Below, piece after piece: positions 52,039 to 61,205 of a stretch of 64,000 bases of DNA (position 1 is the stretch's first letter; each line of letters begins with the position of its first letter). The notes below the pieces were generated by a model. The model was not told the origin of the DNA, made no database searches, and was given only the letters and a program-made list of their open reading frames with translations. This DNA is from Sphingopyxis sp. MSC1_008 (GTDB taxonomy: Bacteria > Pseudomonadota > Alphaproteobacteria > Sphingomonadales > Sphingomonadaceae): contig NZ_JALPRD010000010.1 in the NCBI RefSeq assembly GCF_023197165.1, positions 62,001-126,000 on the forward strand, given 5' to 3'. The position numbers were made by a program, and so were the translations under genes.

Positions 52039-54288
52039 ATGGCAAACAATGCAATTGTGCAGGCCGGGATGGAACCGGACGCTGTTTCGGATAAAAACGA
52101 CGGCGAGAGCAACGGGCACAGCGTGCCCATATTGCTGCAATATTGGAATATTCTGTGGCGCCGACGGTTAATCGTCCTCGGCGCGCTGGGATTAAGCCTG
52201 CTAGCGGGAGCGATTGCGACCGGGATGGCGACGCCTATCTATACGGCGGTCACCAAGATTGAAATCTCGCGCGAACAGGCGCGCGTCACGAATGTCGAAG
52301 GGCTCGAGAGTGAGCGCGCGGGCCAGACGCAGGAATTTTATTCAACGCAATACGAGCTCCTGCGATCCCGCACGCTCGCTGAACGCGTGGTTCGCAAGCT
52401 CGGGCTGGCGCGTTCGAACGAATTCTTTGCGCTGCATGGCGCCGATGTCGATGGCAGCGGCACGGCAGCGACCAAGGTCGGCCTTTCGCCGGCCGAGGCG
52501 AAGGCGCGCGAGCAACGAGCCGTAGCGCTGATCCAAGCCAATATCGAAGTCCAGCCGGTTCGCGGATCGGCGCTGGTAACGATCGCATATTCGAGCCCCG
52601 ATCCGGTTTGGTCCTCAAGGGTTGCCAATACCTGGGCGTCGGAGTTCATTCAGAACAGCCTCGACCGTCGTTTTGCCTCGACTGCGGAGGCGAGGGCGTT
52701 TCTGGAAAAGCGGCTTCAGGACCTTCGCCAGCGGCTCGACCAATCGGAGCGCGAGCTCGTGGATTATGCTGTGAGCCGAAACATCATCACGCTGAAGGAA
52801 GCTAAGGGTGAAGGCGGGGTAACTCAGATCGTCCAGACATTGACCGGCGCAGATCTGGAAGCGCTGAATCAGCAATTGACGGAAGCGACGGTCGATCGCG
52901 TGAAGGCCGAGGCGAACGCGTCCGCGCTTTCGCGGCGCCGCGATAATATGCAATCTGTCGAAAATGCAGCGATCGGTCGGCTTCGCGAACGCCGAGCGCA
53001 ACTCAACGGCGAACTGGCGGCGTTACTCGTTACATTCGAACGTGATTATCCGCCCGCGCAGGCGCTGCAGGAACAGATCAACGCGATCGACCAGTCGATC
53101 CGAACCGAACAGGGTCGTTTCAATAATGCTGCCGCGGCGGAACTCGAATCAGCGCGGACGCGCGAAAGCAATCTGCGCGCAAAGGTGGATAAGCTCCTGA
53201 GCACGCTGACCGAAGAAGAACGGAACGGCATCCGATACGGTATTCTCCAGCGAGAGGTCGACACCAATCGCCAGCTTTATGACGCGTTGTTGCAGCGTTA
53301 CAAGGAGATCGGGATTGCGGGTGTGGGTGCGAACAACGTCTCGATCGTCGATACCGCCGTTGCGCCTGGCGCGCCCTCTTCACCGAACCTGCTGATCAAC
53401 CTTATCCTCGCGATGGTGGCGGGTCTGGGCTTGGCTGGTGCGCTAGTGCTGATTCTCGAAAATATCGATCAGGGTATTCGCGATCCGGCGATCATCGAGC
53501 AAAAGCTCGGTGTGCCGCTGCTGGGCGTGATTCCAGAAACTTCGGCCGACGAGCCGCTCGACGAGGTCGCTGATCCGAAATCCTTTGTTTCGGAAGCCTA
53601 TGTCACGGTGTTGTCGAACCTTGCCTTCTCGACGGACCATGGCGTGCCGCGCCTGTTCATGTTGACGAGTACTGGACAAGCCGAAGGGAAGTCGACGTCG
53701 GCGCTCGCACTTGCTGCCGGGCTGGCCCGTTCGGGCAAGTCGGTCGTCGTGGTCGACGCCGACATGCGTATTCCGACGATTGACAAGCGGATCGAGAAGC
53801 GCGGGACTGACGGTCTGAGCAACTATCTGGCCGGTGACGACAACCTCGACGCGATGATCCATCCGCTCGACTTCGGGAACCTTCGTGTCCTGCCATCGGG
53901 ACCGATCCCGCCGAGCGCACCCGATCTGCTCAGCGGCGAGCGCATGGGCATGCTGGTGCGCGAACTGCTAAACCGCTTCGACCATGTCGTGATCGACGCA
54001 CCGCCGATCCTCGGCCTTGCCGATGCGACACTGATCGCCCGCAATGTCGAAGGCGTCGTGTTCATCGCGGAAGCCGAGCGGGGCGCGATCCGGGCGATTT
54101 CGGATGCCATCGGCCGTCTGCGTACGGCCAAGGCGCGCGTCTTCGGCCTCGTACTGACCAAATATTCGGCGAAAAGCCTTGGCTACGGATATAACTACGG
54201 CGCAGCATATTCGTACAATTATGGTGGCAAGGACCGCGGCGAAAGCGATCCCGAAGACCGGTCGACGGGTCTGCGCGGGAACGACTGA
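52039..54288 (+). CDS. Polysaccharide co-polymerase tyrosine autokinase (GumC/ExoP/Wzc type)
   Basis: A 749-residue inner-membrane protein. The Wzz domain with flanking membrane helices (WRRRLIVLGALGLSLLAGAIATGM, and NLLINLILAMVAGLGLAGALVLI) encloses long coiled coils. The cytoplasmic BY-kinase domain has a P-loop TSTGQAEGKSTSA (Lys551), Walker A' VVVVDADMR and a Tyr-rich C-terminal cluster (GYGYNYGAAYSYNYGG) where autophosphorylation occurs. It controls chain length and export together with the Wza-like lipoprotein. The second codon ATG at 52039 is used; a TTG lies just before it. Confidence 0.94.
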   Translation: MANNAIVQAGMEPDAVSDKNDGESNGHSVPILLQYWNILWRRRLIVLGALGLSLLAGAIATGMATPIYTAVTKIEISREQARVTNVEGLESERAGQTQEFYSTQYELLRSRTLAERVVRKLGLARSNEFFALHGADVDGSGTAATKVGLSPAEAKAREQRAVALIQANIEVQPVRGSALVTIAYSSPDPVWSSRVANTWASEFIQNSLDRRFASTAEARAFLEKRLQDLRQRLDQSERELVDYAVSRNIITLKEAKGEGGVTQIVQTLTGADLEALNQQLTEATVDRVKAEANASALSRRRDNMQSVENAAIGRLRERRAQLNGELAALLVTFERDYPPAQALQEQINAIDQSIRTEQGRFNNAAAAELESARTRESNLRAKVDKLLSTLTEEERNGIRYGILQREVDTNRQLYDALLQRYKEIGIAGVGANNVSIVDTAVAPGAPSSPNLLINLILAMVAGLGLAGALVLILENIDQGIRDPAIIEQKLGVPLLGVIPETSADEPLDEVADPKSFVSEAYVTVLSNLAFSTDHGVPRLFMLTSTGQAEGKSTSALALAAGLARSGKSVVVVDADMRIPTIDKRIEKRGTDGLSNYLAGDDNLDAMIHPLDFGNLRVLPSGPIPPSAPDLLSGERMGMLVRELLNRFDHVVIDAPPILGLADATLIARNVEGVVFIAEAERGAIRAISDAIGRLRTAKARVFGLVLTKYSAKSLGYGYNYGAAYSYNYGGKDRGESDPEDRSTGLRGND

Positions 54289-54291
54289 TCC

Positions 54292-55572
54292 ATGGCACGC
54301 AAACATCGCCGGTCACTTGTGTCGCGCGGCGACATCGCGCCGTTCCTGAAAAGCTATGCCTTCGTCGGCATTGGTGCATTGGTCTGCGGCGCGCTGACGT
54401 TTTCCCAGGCACTGGCGGGACTGGACGCGACGGGACGCAATCCGATGGTCGCGTCGCCGTTCCGTAACCCGGTGGCACCGCTCAACATGATTCGCGTGGG
54501 AGCGTCAGAGGACAAGAAGCGCATCGAGGTTTCAAACCCGAAGCGCGCAGCCAGGATTGCGCGTGAGAGCCTCGAGCGTTCGCCGGTCAACCCCAATGCG
54601 CTGCACATGCTGGCACTCGTTGCCGAAACGCGGGGCGAGGGCAAAAAGTCGGCGCAATATGTCGCGCTTGCGGAAAAACTGTCTCGTCGTCACGCCGGAA
54701 GTCAGATGCTGCTGGCAGGGCAGGCGATGCAGGCGAAGCACTATGCGGTGGCAATCGAGCATATCGATCGCGCGCTACGGACCGAGCCCGAAATTACCCC
54801 ACAGGTATTTCCGATCCTGGCGGACGCGCTGCGCTTCCCGGATTTTCGCAAATATCTGTCGATTGCGCTGCGGCGCAAGGCGCCCTGGCGGGACAGCTTT
54901 TTCGCTTATGCCGCCGCCCAGCCTTATGCCCAATCGGGTACCGCGCAGCTGATGCTGGGTCTTTCCGGTCTCAAGGATAGCACCGATATGAGAGTGGCGG
55001 TCGCGCTGCTCGCGCAGGGCCTTACGGCGAGCCGTGAGACCGACCTGCTCAAGCGGCTCTACATGCACGTCCCGCCGACATCGATCGGTCTGCGTAACCG
55101 GCCGACCGAGGCGACCTTCCGTGACCTCACGCTGCTGGACGGAGTACCGCCTGTGGCATGGGGCGTGAACGAGGACACGACCAACGGCGCACTTGTCGCG
55201 GCGGGGAAAATGCCTGGGACCGTCAACATCAACGGCTGGGCCGAAGCGGGATATGGCAGCGTGGTCGCAAAAAAGCTGTTGTGGCTGCCGACCGGTCGTT
55301 GGAACCTGCTTTATAGCGGTAGAGGAAATGTCGGTGGTGCCGGGGCCCGATCCAATTGGGAAGTGCGCTGTGTTAGGCCCTTGGCTGATACGTCGCTCAC
55401 CTCGTCGGTCAACATCTTCACTGCGGGCAGCGGCACGAAATCGCTCGGCTTTACCGTTCCGGCCAATTGTCCGGTTGTCCTCGTCGAGCTGTCGGTGCGC
55501 GGTTCGCTGTCGGGCGGCGCATCGCAGATCGACCTCACCGATGTCCGGCTTGTCCGCGGCGCGACGAACTGA
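54292..55572 (+). CDS. Exopolysaccharide-cluster membrane protein of unknown function
   Basis: A 426-residue protein starting 3 nt after the kinase stop. One N-terminal membrane helix (SYAFVGIGALVCGALTFSQALAG), then a TPR-like helical region (AARIARESLERSPVNPNALHMLALVAETRG, LAGQAMQAKHYAVAIEHIDRALRTEP), then a C-terminal beta domain with two cysteines (WEVRCVRP, VPANCPVV). This suggests a periplasmic, membrane-anchored scaffold. It has no enzymatic motif that I can identify. Strict linkage to the kinase suggests a part in assembly or export of the polymer. Confidence 0.7.
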   Translation: MARKHRRSLVSRGDIAPFLKSYAFVGIGALVCGALTFSQALAGLDATGRNPMVASPFRNPVAPLNMIRVGASEDKKRIEVSNPKRAARIARESLERSPVNPNALHMLALVAETRGEGKKSAQYVALAEKLSRRHAGSQMLLAGQAMQAKHYAVAIEHIDRALRTEPEITPQVFPILADALRFPDFRKYLSIALRRKAPWRDSFFAYAAAQPYAQSGTAQLMLGLSGLKDSTDMRVAVALLAQGLTASRETDLLKRLYMHVPPTSIGLRNRPTEATFRDLTLLDGVPPVAWGVNEDTTNGALVAAGKMPGTVNINGWAEAGYGSVVAKKLLWLPTGRWNLLYSGRGNVGGAGARSNWEVRCVRPLADTSLTSSVNIFTAGSGTKSLGFTVPANCPVVLVELSVRGSLSGGASQIDLTDVRLVRGATN

Positions 55573-55623
55573 CCGGGCGGGGCATCGGGCGGCCTCGGAG
55601 ATTCAGCAAGACCTGAAGGTGGC

Positions 55624-57048
55624 TTGTACAAGAGGATGCAATATCAGGATTTCCTGACCCGCCTTGATGGCATTGTCGATCCGCGTGCGGTCGTTCCGCC
55701 TGCGGATTGGGAGACCTTTACCAATGGTCTTCGCTGCGCGGGCGGCAAACCACTCGCCGTTCTCTCACCCGCAAGCGTCGATGAATTGCGCGCGATCGTG
55801 CGCGTCTGCGTGGGCTTGGGATTGCGGGTTGTTCCGCAGGGCGCAAACAGCGGCCTTGTCGGAGCTGCGGTGCCCGACGGCACCGGGCGGCAGGTTGTCC
55901 TTTTGACCCGGCACCTCAATAGCATCCGGCAATTGGCGATCGCGGACGCAGTGGCGGTCGTGGAAGCCGGCGTGCGACTATCGCAGCTCAACGGCGCACT
56001 GGAGCCACACGGCTTGCAACTTGGCGTCGATCTTGGCGCCGACCCCAGTATCGGCGGTATGGTGGCGACAAATACGGGCGGGAGCCGGATGATGCGCTAT
56101 GGTGACATGCGCCGCCACATTCTGGGGCTCGAAGTCGTTCTCGCCGATCGCGATGCGACGCTGGTTTCCAGCCTTCGATTGACGCGCAAGGACAATAGTC
56201 GGCTCGGCTGGGCGCCGCTGGTCAGCGGAGCGGGAGGCGCGCTCGGTATCGTTACCGCTGCCGCAATCGAGCTTGATCCCTTGCCGCAGCAGAGCGCGAC
56301 GATGCTCCTGGCGCTCGGCGGCATCAATGAGATACCTGCCCTCGTCACCGAGTTGCGGCGCATGTTTGGCGAATTTCTGTCAGCGTGCGAGATCATGTCG
56401 AAAGCTGCCATGGAGGTCGCGCTGCGTCACAATCCGGGCTTAAAGAACCCGTTCCGAGCACTTCCCGAACAGGCAGTGCTCGTCGAGGTGTCTACGGGCC
56501 TCGACAATTCGGTGGTCGATGCCGACGGCGCCCTGCTTGGCGCTGCCGAGAAGCTGTTCGCGCGCGAAGCGCTTGGCATCGAGGATGCGCTTGTCGTGCC
56601 GCCATCCATCGCCTGGGCGCTACGACATGCCATCAGCGACTCGCTCAAAAAGGAAGGCGAGGTGATCGGGCTCGACATCGGGCTCCCGCTTGCAGCACTT
56701 CCGACGTTCCGGGCCGAAGCCGTCGCGATGCTGGCAGCCCGCTATCCTTGGTTCAAGTTGTGCGATTTCGGTCATTGCGGCGATGGTGGCGTGCATTTCA
56801 ACCTTGTTTGGCCGCCAGGATCGGGACCGGCCGATCGCGAGCCGGCGCGCGGCGACGTTCGAATGCGTATTTACGAGGCGGTGGTCGCGCTGGGAGGCAG
56901 CTTCAGTGCGGAACATGGGCTCGGGCCGTCGAATGCCGCTGCCCTGCGGAAATTTACCCCGCCGGAGGAGATGCGGCTGGCGCAGGGACTTCGCCAAATT
57001 TTCGACCCGCAGGAGATACTTGCTCGCGCGTTACCGTCAATCGAATGA
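55624..57048 (+). CDS. FAD-linked oxidase (GlcD-like / D-2-hydroxy acid dehydrogenase)
   Basis: A 474-residue flavoprotein of the vanillyl-alcohol oxidase superfamily. The FAD-binding PP-fold is visible (VDELRAIVRVCVGLGLRVVPQGANSGLVGAAVP, GVDLGADPSIGGMVATNTGGSRMMRYGDMRRHILGLEVV), then a FAD-oxidase C domain with FGHCGDGGVHFNL and a C-terminal AEHGLGPSN. Such enzymes oxidise D-lactate, D-2-hydroxyglutarate or similar. WbpB-type dehydrogenases release D-2-hydroxyglutarate when recycling NADH, so a paired D-2HG dehydrogenase here would make sense; that link is inference. The start is either TTG 55624 or ATG 55636. Confidence 0.88.
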   Translation: MYKRMQYQDFLTRLDGIVDPRAVVPPADWETFTNGLRCAGGKPLAVLSPASVDELRAIVRVCVGLGLRVVPQGANSGLVGAAVPDGTGRQVVLLTRHLNSIRQLAIADAVAVVEAGVRLSQLNGALEPHGLQLGVDLGADPSIGGMVATNTGGSRMMRYGDMRRHILGLEVVLADRDATLVSSLRLTRKDNSRLGWAPLVSGAGGALGIVTAAAIELDPLPQQSATMLLALGGINEIPALVTELRRMFGEFLSACEIMSKAAMEVALRHNPGLKNPFRALPEQAVLVEVSTGLDNSVVDADGALLGAAEKLFAREALGIEDALVVPPSIAWALRHAISDSLKKEGEVIGLDIGLPLAALPTFRAEAVAMLAARYPWFKLCDFGHCGDGGVHFNLVWPPGSGPADREPARGDVRMRIYEAVVALGGSFSAEHGLGPSNAAALRKFTPPEEMRLAQGLRQIFDPQEILARALPSIE

Positions 57049-57165
57049 AATGATAACAGTTTGTGATACATAGTTTTTTTCAATAGAGCAGGAAATTGGC
57101 CACGGGTTTACACCAGCGACTGACCCGTGTAGTTGCCCCGCGATCCGTCAGAGGAATATTCACTA

Positions 57166-58116
57166 ATGCAACGTTTTGCACTTGTCGGGGCTGCCGGTTA
57201 CATTGCGCCCCGCCACCTTCAGGCCATTCGCGACACGGGAAACAAACTGGTCGTTGCTTATGACATTAACGACAGCGTCGGGATCATGGACAGCTTCTTC
57301 CCCGACGCGGCTTTCTTCACCGTGGCGGAAAAGTTCGAGAGCTTTCTGGACGGCGAAGCCGTCGCGGGCCGCAAGCTTGACTATATCAGCATCTGTTCGC
57401 CGAACGACCTACACGCGCCGCACATGCGCGCCGCGCTGCGCCACGGAGCCGATGCGATCTGCGAAAAGCCGCTCGTGCTCGATGCGACGGACCTCGATGC
57501 GTTGCGCGTCGTCGAGCGCGAGACGGGCAAGAAGATCTACACGATCCTTCAGTTGCGCCTCCACGACAGCGTGATCGCGCTTAAGGCCAAAATCGATGCT
57601 GAGCTCGCGGCGAATCCCGACAAGCGGTTTGCGGTCGACCTTACCTACCTTACGTCGCGCGGTGCCTGGTATTTTACCTCGTGGAAGGGCGACTTGCGGC
57701 GGTCAGGCGGGATCGCGACCAACATCGGCATCCATTTCTTCGACATGCTGAGCTTTCTGTTCGGCAATGTGGTCGAAAACCGCGTTCACGCCAGCAACGA
57801 CGCCGCCGCGGCAGGTGTGCTCAGCTTCCGCAGCGCCGATGTGCGCTGGTTCCTTTCGATCAATGAGGCATATCTGCCCGATGCCGCGCGCGCGGCAGGC
57901 AAGCGCACCTTTCGTTCGATCCAGTTCGACGGCGAGGAGTTCGAATTTTCGGAAGGCTTCACTGACCTGCATACACGCAGTTATGAGGCCGTGCTCGGCG
58001 GGAAGGGCTTCGGTCTAGATGTAGCCGAGCCCAGCGTCCTGCTGGCAAATGACATCCGCCGCATGCCCCTCGCTCCGCTCGCCGGTGACTATCATCCGCT
58101 GGCGCGAAAGCTCTGA
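57166..58116 (+). CDS. wbpB: UDP-GlcNAcA 3-dehydrogenase (WbpB/WlbA-like)
   Basis: A 316-residue Gfo/Idh/MocA oxidoreductase that oxidises C3 of UDP-GlcNAc uronic acid. Rossmann start [19 protein letters not shown], then the family motif CEKPLVLD and a His-containing [15 protein letters not shown] near the active site. GAGGAA lies upstream of the ATG at 57166. In Pseudomonas and Bordetella the enzyme acts with a WbpE aminotransferase and recycles NADH using 2-oxoglutarate. Four other genes of the route follow on the same strand. Confidence 0.9.
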   Translation: MQRFALVGAAGYIAPRHLQAIRDTGNKLVVAYDINDSVGIMDSFFPDAAFFTVAEKFESFLDGEAVAGRKLDYISICSPNDLHAPHMRAALRHGADAICEKPLVLDATDLDALRVVERETGKKIYTILQLRLHDSVIALKAKIDAELAANPDKRFAVDLTYLTSRGAWYFTSWKGDLRRSGGIATNIGIHFFDMLSFLFGNVVENRVHASNDAAAAGVLSFRSADVRWFLSINEAYLPDAARAAGKRTFRSIQFDGEEFEFSEGFTDLHTRSYEAVLGGKGFGLDVAEPSVLLANDIRRMPLAPLAGDYHPLARKL

Positions 58117-58120
58117 ATCG

Positions 58121-58708
58121 ATGACCGCTATGGTCCATCCTTCGGCGATCGTCGACGAGGGCGCCGTGATCGGCGCCGAAACGCGGATATGGCATTTCGT
58201 CCATGTTTGCGGCGGCGCGGTAATCGGTGAACGGTGTAGCCTCGGCCAGAATGTCTTCGTCGGTAACCGCGCCCGGATCGGCAATGGCGTGAAGGTCCAG
58301 AACAACGTGTCGCTCTATGACGACGTGATCCTGGACGATGACGTCTTTTGCGGACCTAGCGCGGTGTTCACCAACGTCGTCAATCCGCGCGCGCATGTCG
58401 AGCGCAAGACCGAATATCGTCCGACGCGAGTGGGCCGGGGGGCCTCACTCGGTGCCAATTGCACCATTGTGTGCGGTGCGACGCTGGGCGAATACAGCTT
58501 CGTCGGGGCGGGCGCGGTGGTCACCGGTGACGTGCCCGACTTCGCGCTGGTCGTAGGCGTGCCCGCGCGGCATATCGGATGGATGAGCGCCTATGGCGAG
58601 CGGCTGCAACTGCCTCTCACTGGCGAAGCGAATGTCCAATGCCCGAACGACGGGTCGCGCTACCGTTTGCGGGGCGATCGCGTTACGCGTGAATTGACCG
58701 ATAACTGA
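58121..58708 (+). CDS. wbpD: UDP-2-acetamido-3-amino-glucuronate N-acetyltransferase (WbpD-like)
   Basis: A 195-residue left-handed beta-helix acetyltransferase built of hexapeptide repeats ([73 protein letters not shown]). It adds the 3-N-acetyl group from acetyl-CoA to give UDP-diNAcGlcA. The start at 58121 is 4 nt after the wbpB stop; a longer open frame upstream overlaps wbpB and is rejected. Confidence 0.92.
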   Translation: MTAMVHPSAIVDEGAVIGAETRIWHFVHVCGGAVIGERCSLGQNVFVGNRARIGNGVKVQNNVSLYDDVILDDDVFCGPSAVFTNVVNPRAHVERKTEYRPTRVGRGASLGANCTIVCGATLGEYSFVGAGAVVTGDVPDFALVVGVPARHIGWMSAYGERLQLPLTGEANVQCPNDGSRYRLRGDRVTRELTDN

Positions 58709-58752
58709 TCCATATTACGCGCGCCCAGACGGGCGCGTGCTCCCCTGATTTC

Positions 58753-60069
58753 ATGGAGTTTCAAGTGCAGCAGGCTCTCATCAAAAAGCTGGAAGACAAG
58801 AGCGCGGTGATCGGAGTCGTCGGGCTGGGTTATGTCGGCCTGCCGCTCGTCCTGCGCTTCACCGAGGTCGGCTATCGCGTGATCGGCCTCGACATCGACA
58901 GCCGCAAGACCGAACGCCTCAACCGGGGTGAAAGCTATATCGACCATATCGCGCACGCCGACGTCGCAAAGGCGCATGCGGCGGGTTTCGAGGCGACGAC
59001 GGATTTTGCGCGCGCCGGTGATTGCGACGCGCTGATCATCTGTGTTCCCACGCCGCTTGGTCGCCATCGCGAGCCGGATCTCAGCTTCGTCACCGACACG
59101 ACCGATGCGCTGCTGCCCTATTTGCGTCCCGGCCAGGTGCTTTCGCTTGAAAGCACGACCTATCCGGGCACGACCGAGGAAGAGCTGTTGCCGCGCGTCG
59201 AAAGCACGGGCCGCAAGGTCGGCGAGGACTTCTTCCTCGTATATTCTCCCGAGCGCGAGGACCCGGGCAACATCAGCTTTACGACGCGCACCATCCCGAA
59301 GGTGTGTGGTGGCCACACTGCGACTTGCCTCGACGTCGGCCTCGCGCTGTATGGCCATGTGATCGACAAGGTCGTGCCGGTCAGCTCGACCAAGGTTGCC
59401 GAGCTCACAAAACTGCTCGAGAATATTCACCGCGCGGTGAACATCGGCCTCGTCAACGAGATGAAGGTCGTCGCCGACAAGCTCGACATCGACATTCACG
59501 AGGTGATCCGCGCGGCCGCTACCAAGCCCTTTGGCTTCGTTCCCTACTATCCGGGGCCTGGCCTCGGCGGTCATTGTATCCCGATCGACCCTTTCTACCT
59601 GACATGGAAGGCGCACGAGGTCGGGGTGCATACGCGCTTCATCGAGCTTGCCGGTGAGGTGAACAACAGCATGCCCGACTATGTCGTCGGCAAGGTGTCG
59701 CTCGCGCTCAACCGTCGGCGGAAAGCGCTGAACGGCAGCCGCGTCCTCGTGCTCGGCATCGCGTACAAGAAGAATGTCGACGATATGCGCGAGTCTCCTT
59801 CGGTGCTGCTGATGGAGCGGCTCGAGACTCTTGGCGCGCATATCGATTATAGCGATCCCTATTTCCCTAGCTTCCCCGAGATGCGCGAGCACAGCTTCAC
59901 GCTCGACAGCGTTTCGCTGACGCCTGAAAGCATCGCCGGCTATGACTGCGTGCTGGTCGCGACCGATCACGACGGCTTTGATTATGATATGATCCTCGAA
60001 AATGCGTCGCTGGTGGTCGATACCCGCGGGCGCTACCTCGACCCGCACGAAAAGGTCATCAAGGCGTAA
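58753..60069 (+). CDS. wbpA: UDP-N-acetyl-D-glucosamine 6-dehydrogenase (WbpA-like)
   Basis: A 438-residue NAD-dependent dehydrogenase that makes UDP-GlcNAcA, the first step of the UDP-ManNAc(3NAc)A route. NAD motif [18 protein letters not shown], middle domain [22 protein letters not shown], catalytic Cys in [19 protein letters not shown]. Two starts are possible: the ATG at 58753 without a Shine-Dalgarno, or a GTG at 58765 preceded by GGAG 6 nt upstream. It is clearly a different subfamily from the wecC-like gene at 27.6 kb. Confidence 0.93.
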   Translation: MEFQVQQALIKKLEDKSAVIGVVGLGYVGLPLVLRFTEVGYRVIGLDIDSRKTERLNRGESYIDHIAHADVAKAHAAGFEATTDFARAGDCDALIICVPTPLGRHREPDLSFVTDTTDALLPYLRPGQVLSLESTTYPGTTEEELLPRVESTGRKVGEDFFLVYSPEREDPGNISFTTRTIPKVCGGHTATCLDVGLALYGHVIDKVVPVSSTKVAELTKLLENIHRAVNIGLVNEMKVVADKLDIDIHEVIRAAATKPFGFVPYYPGPGLGGHCIPIDPFYLTWKAHEVGVHTRFIELAGEVNNSMPDYVVGKVSLALNRRRKALNGSRVLVLGIAYKKNVDDMRESPSVLLMERLETLGAHIDYSDPYFPSFPEMREHSFTLDSVSLTPESIAGYDCVLVATDHDGFDYDMILENASLVVDTRGRYLDPHEKVIKA

Positions 60070-60088
60070 GCGGACAGGGGTGAAGTAT

Positions 60089-61201
60089 ATGCAGTTCATC
60101 GATCTTGGCGCCCAGCAGCAGCGCATCCGCCGGTCGCTCGACGCGCGAATGGCCGCGGTCCTTGCACACGGGCAATATATCCTGGGTCCCGAAGTGGCCG
60201 AGCTTGAAACCGCGCTCGCTGCGCGCGCGGGCGTCAAGCATTGCATCGGCGTCGCGAATGGCACCGATGCCCTGCAACTGGCGCTGATGGCACTCGGCAT
60301 CGGGCGCGGCGACGAGGTGATCACGCCGGCGTTCAGCTATGTCGCCGCCGCCGAAGTGATTGCGTTACTCGGCGCCACGCCGGTTCTCGTCGATGTCGAT
60401 CCGGTGAGCTTCAACGTCGACCCTGCGGCGGTTCGCGCTGCGATTACCGACCGGACCCGCGCGATTATCGCGGTCGACTTGTTCGGCCAGTGTGCCGATT
60501 ATGATGCGCTCGCTGAAATCGCGGCCGGGCGCAACATCGCGGTGATCGAGGATGCCGCGCAAAGCTTTGGCGCCACATTCCGCGGCCGCACCGCCTGCTC
60601 GCTGGGCATGATCGCGACCACCAGCTTTTTCCCGAGCAAGCCGCTCGGCTGTTACGGCGACGGCGGTGCCTGTTTCACCGACGACGACGATCTCGCTGCG
60701 CTGTTGCGCAGCATCCGCGCGCACGGGCAGGCCGAGCGCTATCATCATGTGCGCGTTGGGGTGAATGCCCGGCTTGACACGCTGCAGGCGGCGATCCTGC
60801 TCGCCAAGCTCGAGGTGTTTGACGCGGAAGTGGAGCTTCGTGAAAGTGCCGCGCTGCGCTATCATACGTTGATCGCCGAGGCGGGGTTGGCGGAGGCGGG
60901 TATCGTGGCGCCGACGGTCGAGCAGGGAAGCACGAGCGTTTGGGCGCAATATACGATCCGGGTGCCGAACCGCGCGGTTGTCGTCGCGGAAATGAAGGCC
61001 GCCGGGGTACCGACCACCATTCATTATCCACGCGCGCTGCACCAGCAGGACGCGTTCGACGGGACCGCGGTGCTGGCCGTTCCCGTGCCGCATAGCGAAA
61101 AGGCGGCGGCGGAAGTTCTCAGCCTGCCGATGCATCCCTACTTGACCGAAGCCGACCAGGCGAAGGTCGTCGCCGCGCTCGCCGCGGCGGTACGGGGCTG
61201 A
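60089..61201 (+). CDS. wbpE: UDP-3-oxo-sugar aminotransferase (WbpE-like)
   Basis: A 370-residue PLP-dependent DegT/DnrJ/EryC1/StrS aminotransferase that transfers an amino group from Glu to C3. Motifs: ANGTDALQLALMALGIGRGDEVITPAFSYVA (cofactor ring stacking), VIEDAAQSFGATF (PLP-pyridine Asp) and SFFPSKPLGCYGDGG, where Lys forms the Schiff base. It starts MQFIDLGAQQQRIR at 60089, preceded by GGGGTGAAG. It lies 19 nt after wbpA and 4 nt before the epimerase gene. Confidence 0.93.
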   Translation: MQFIDLGAQQQRIRRSLDARMAAVLAHGQYILGPEVAELETALAARAGVKHCIGVANGTDALQLALMALGIGRGDEVITPAFSYVAAAEVIALLGATPVLVDVDPVSFNVDPAAVRAAITDRTRAIIAVDLFGQCADYDALAEIAAGRNIAVIEDAAQSFGATFRGRTACSLGMIATTSFFPSKPLGCYGDGGACFTDDDDLAALLRSIRAHGQAERYHHVRVGVNARLDTLQAAILLAKLEVFDAEVELRESAALRYHTLIAEAGLAEAGIVAPTVEQGSTSVWAQYTIRVPNRAVVVAEMKAAGVPTTIHYPRALHQQDAFDGTAVLAVPVPHSEKAAAEVLSLPMHPYLTEADQAKVVAALAAAVRG

Positions 61202-61205
61202 GCCG

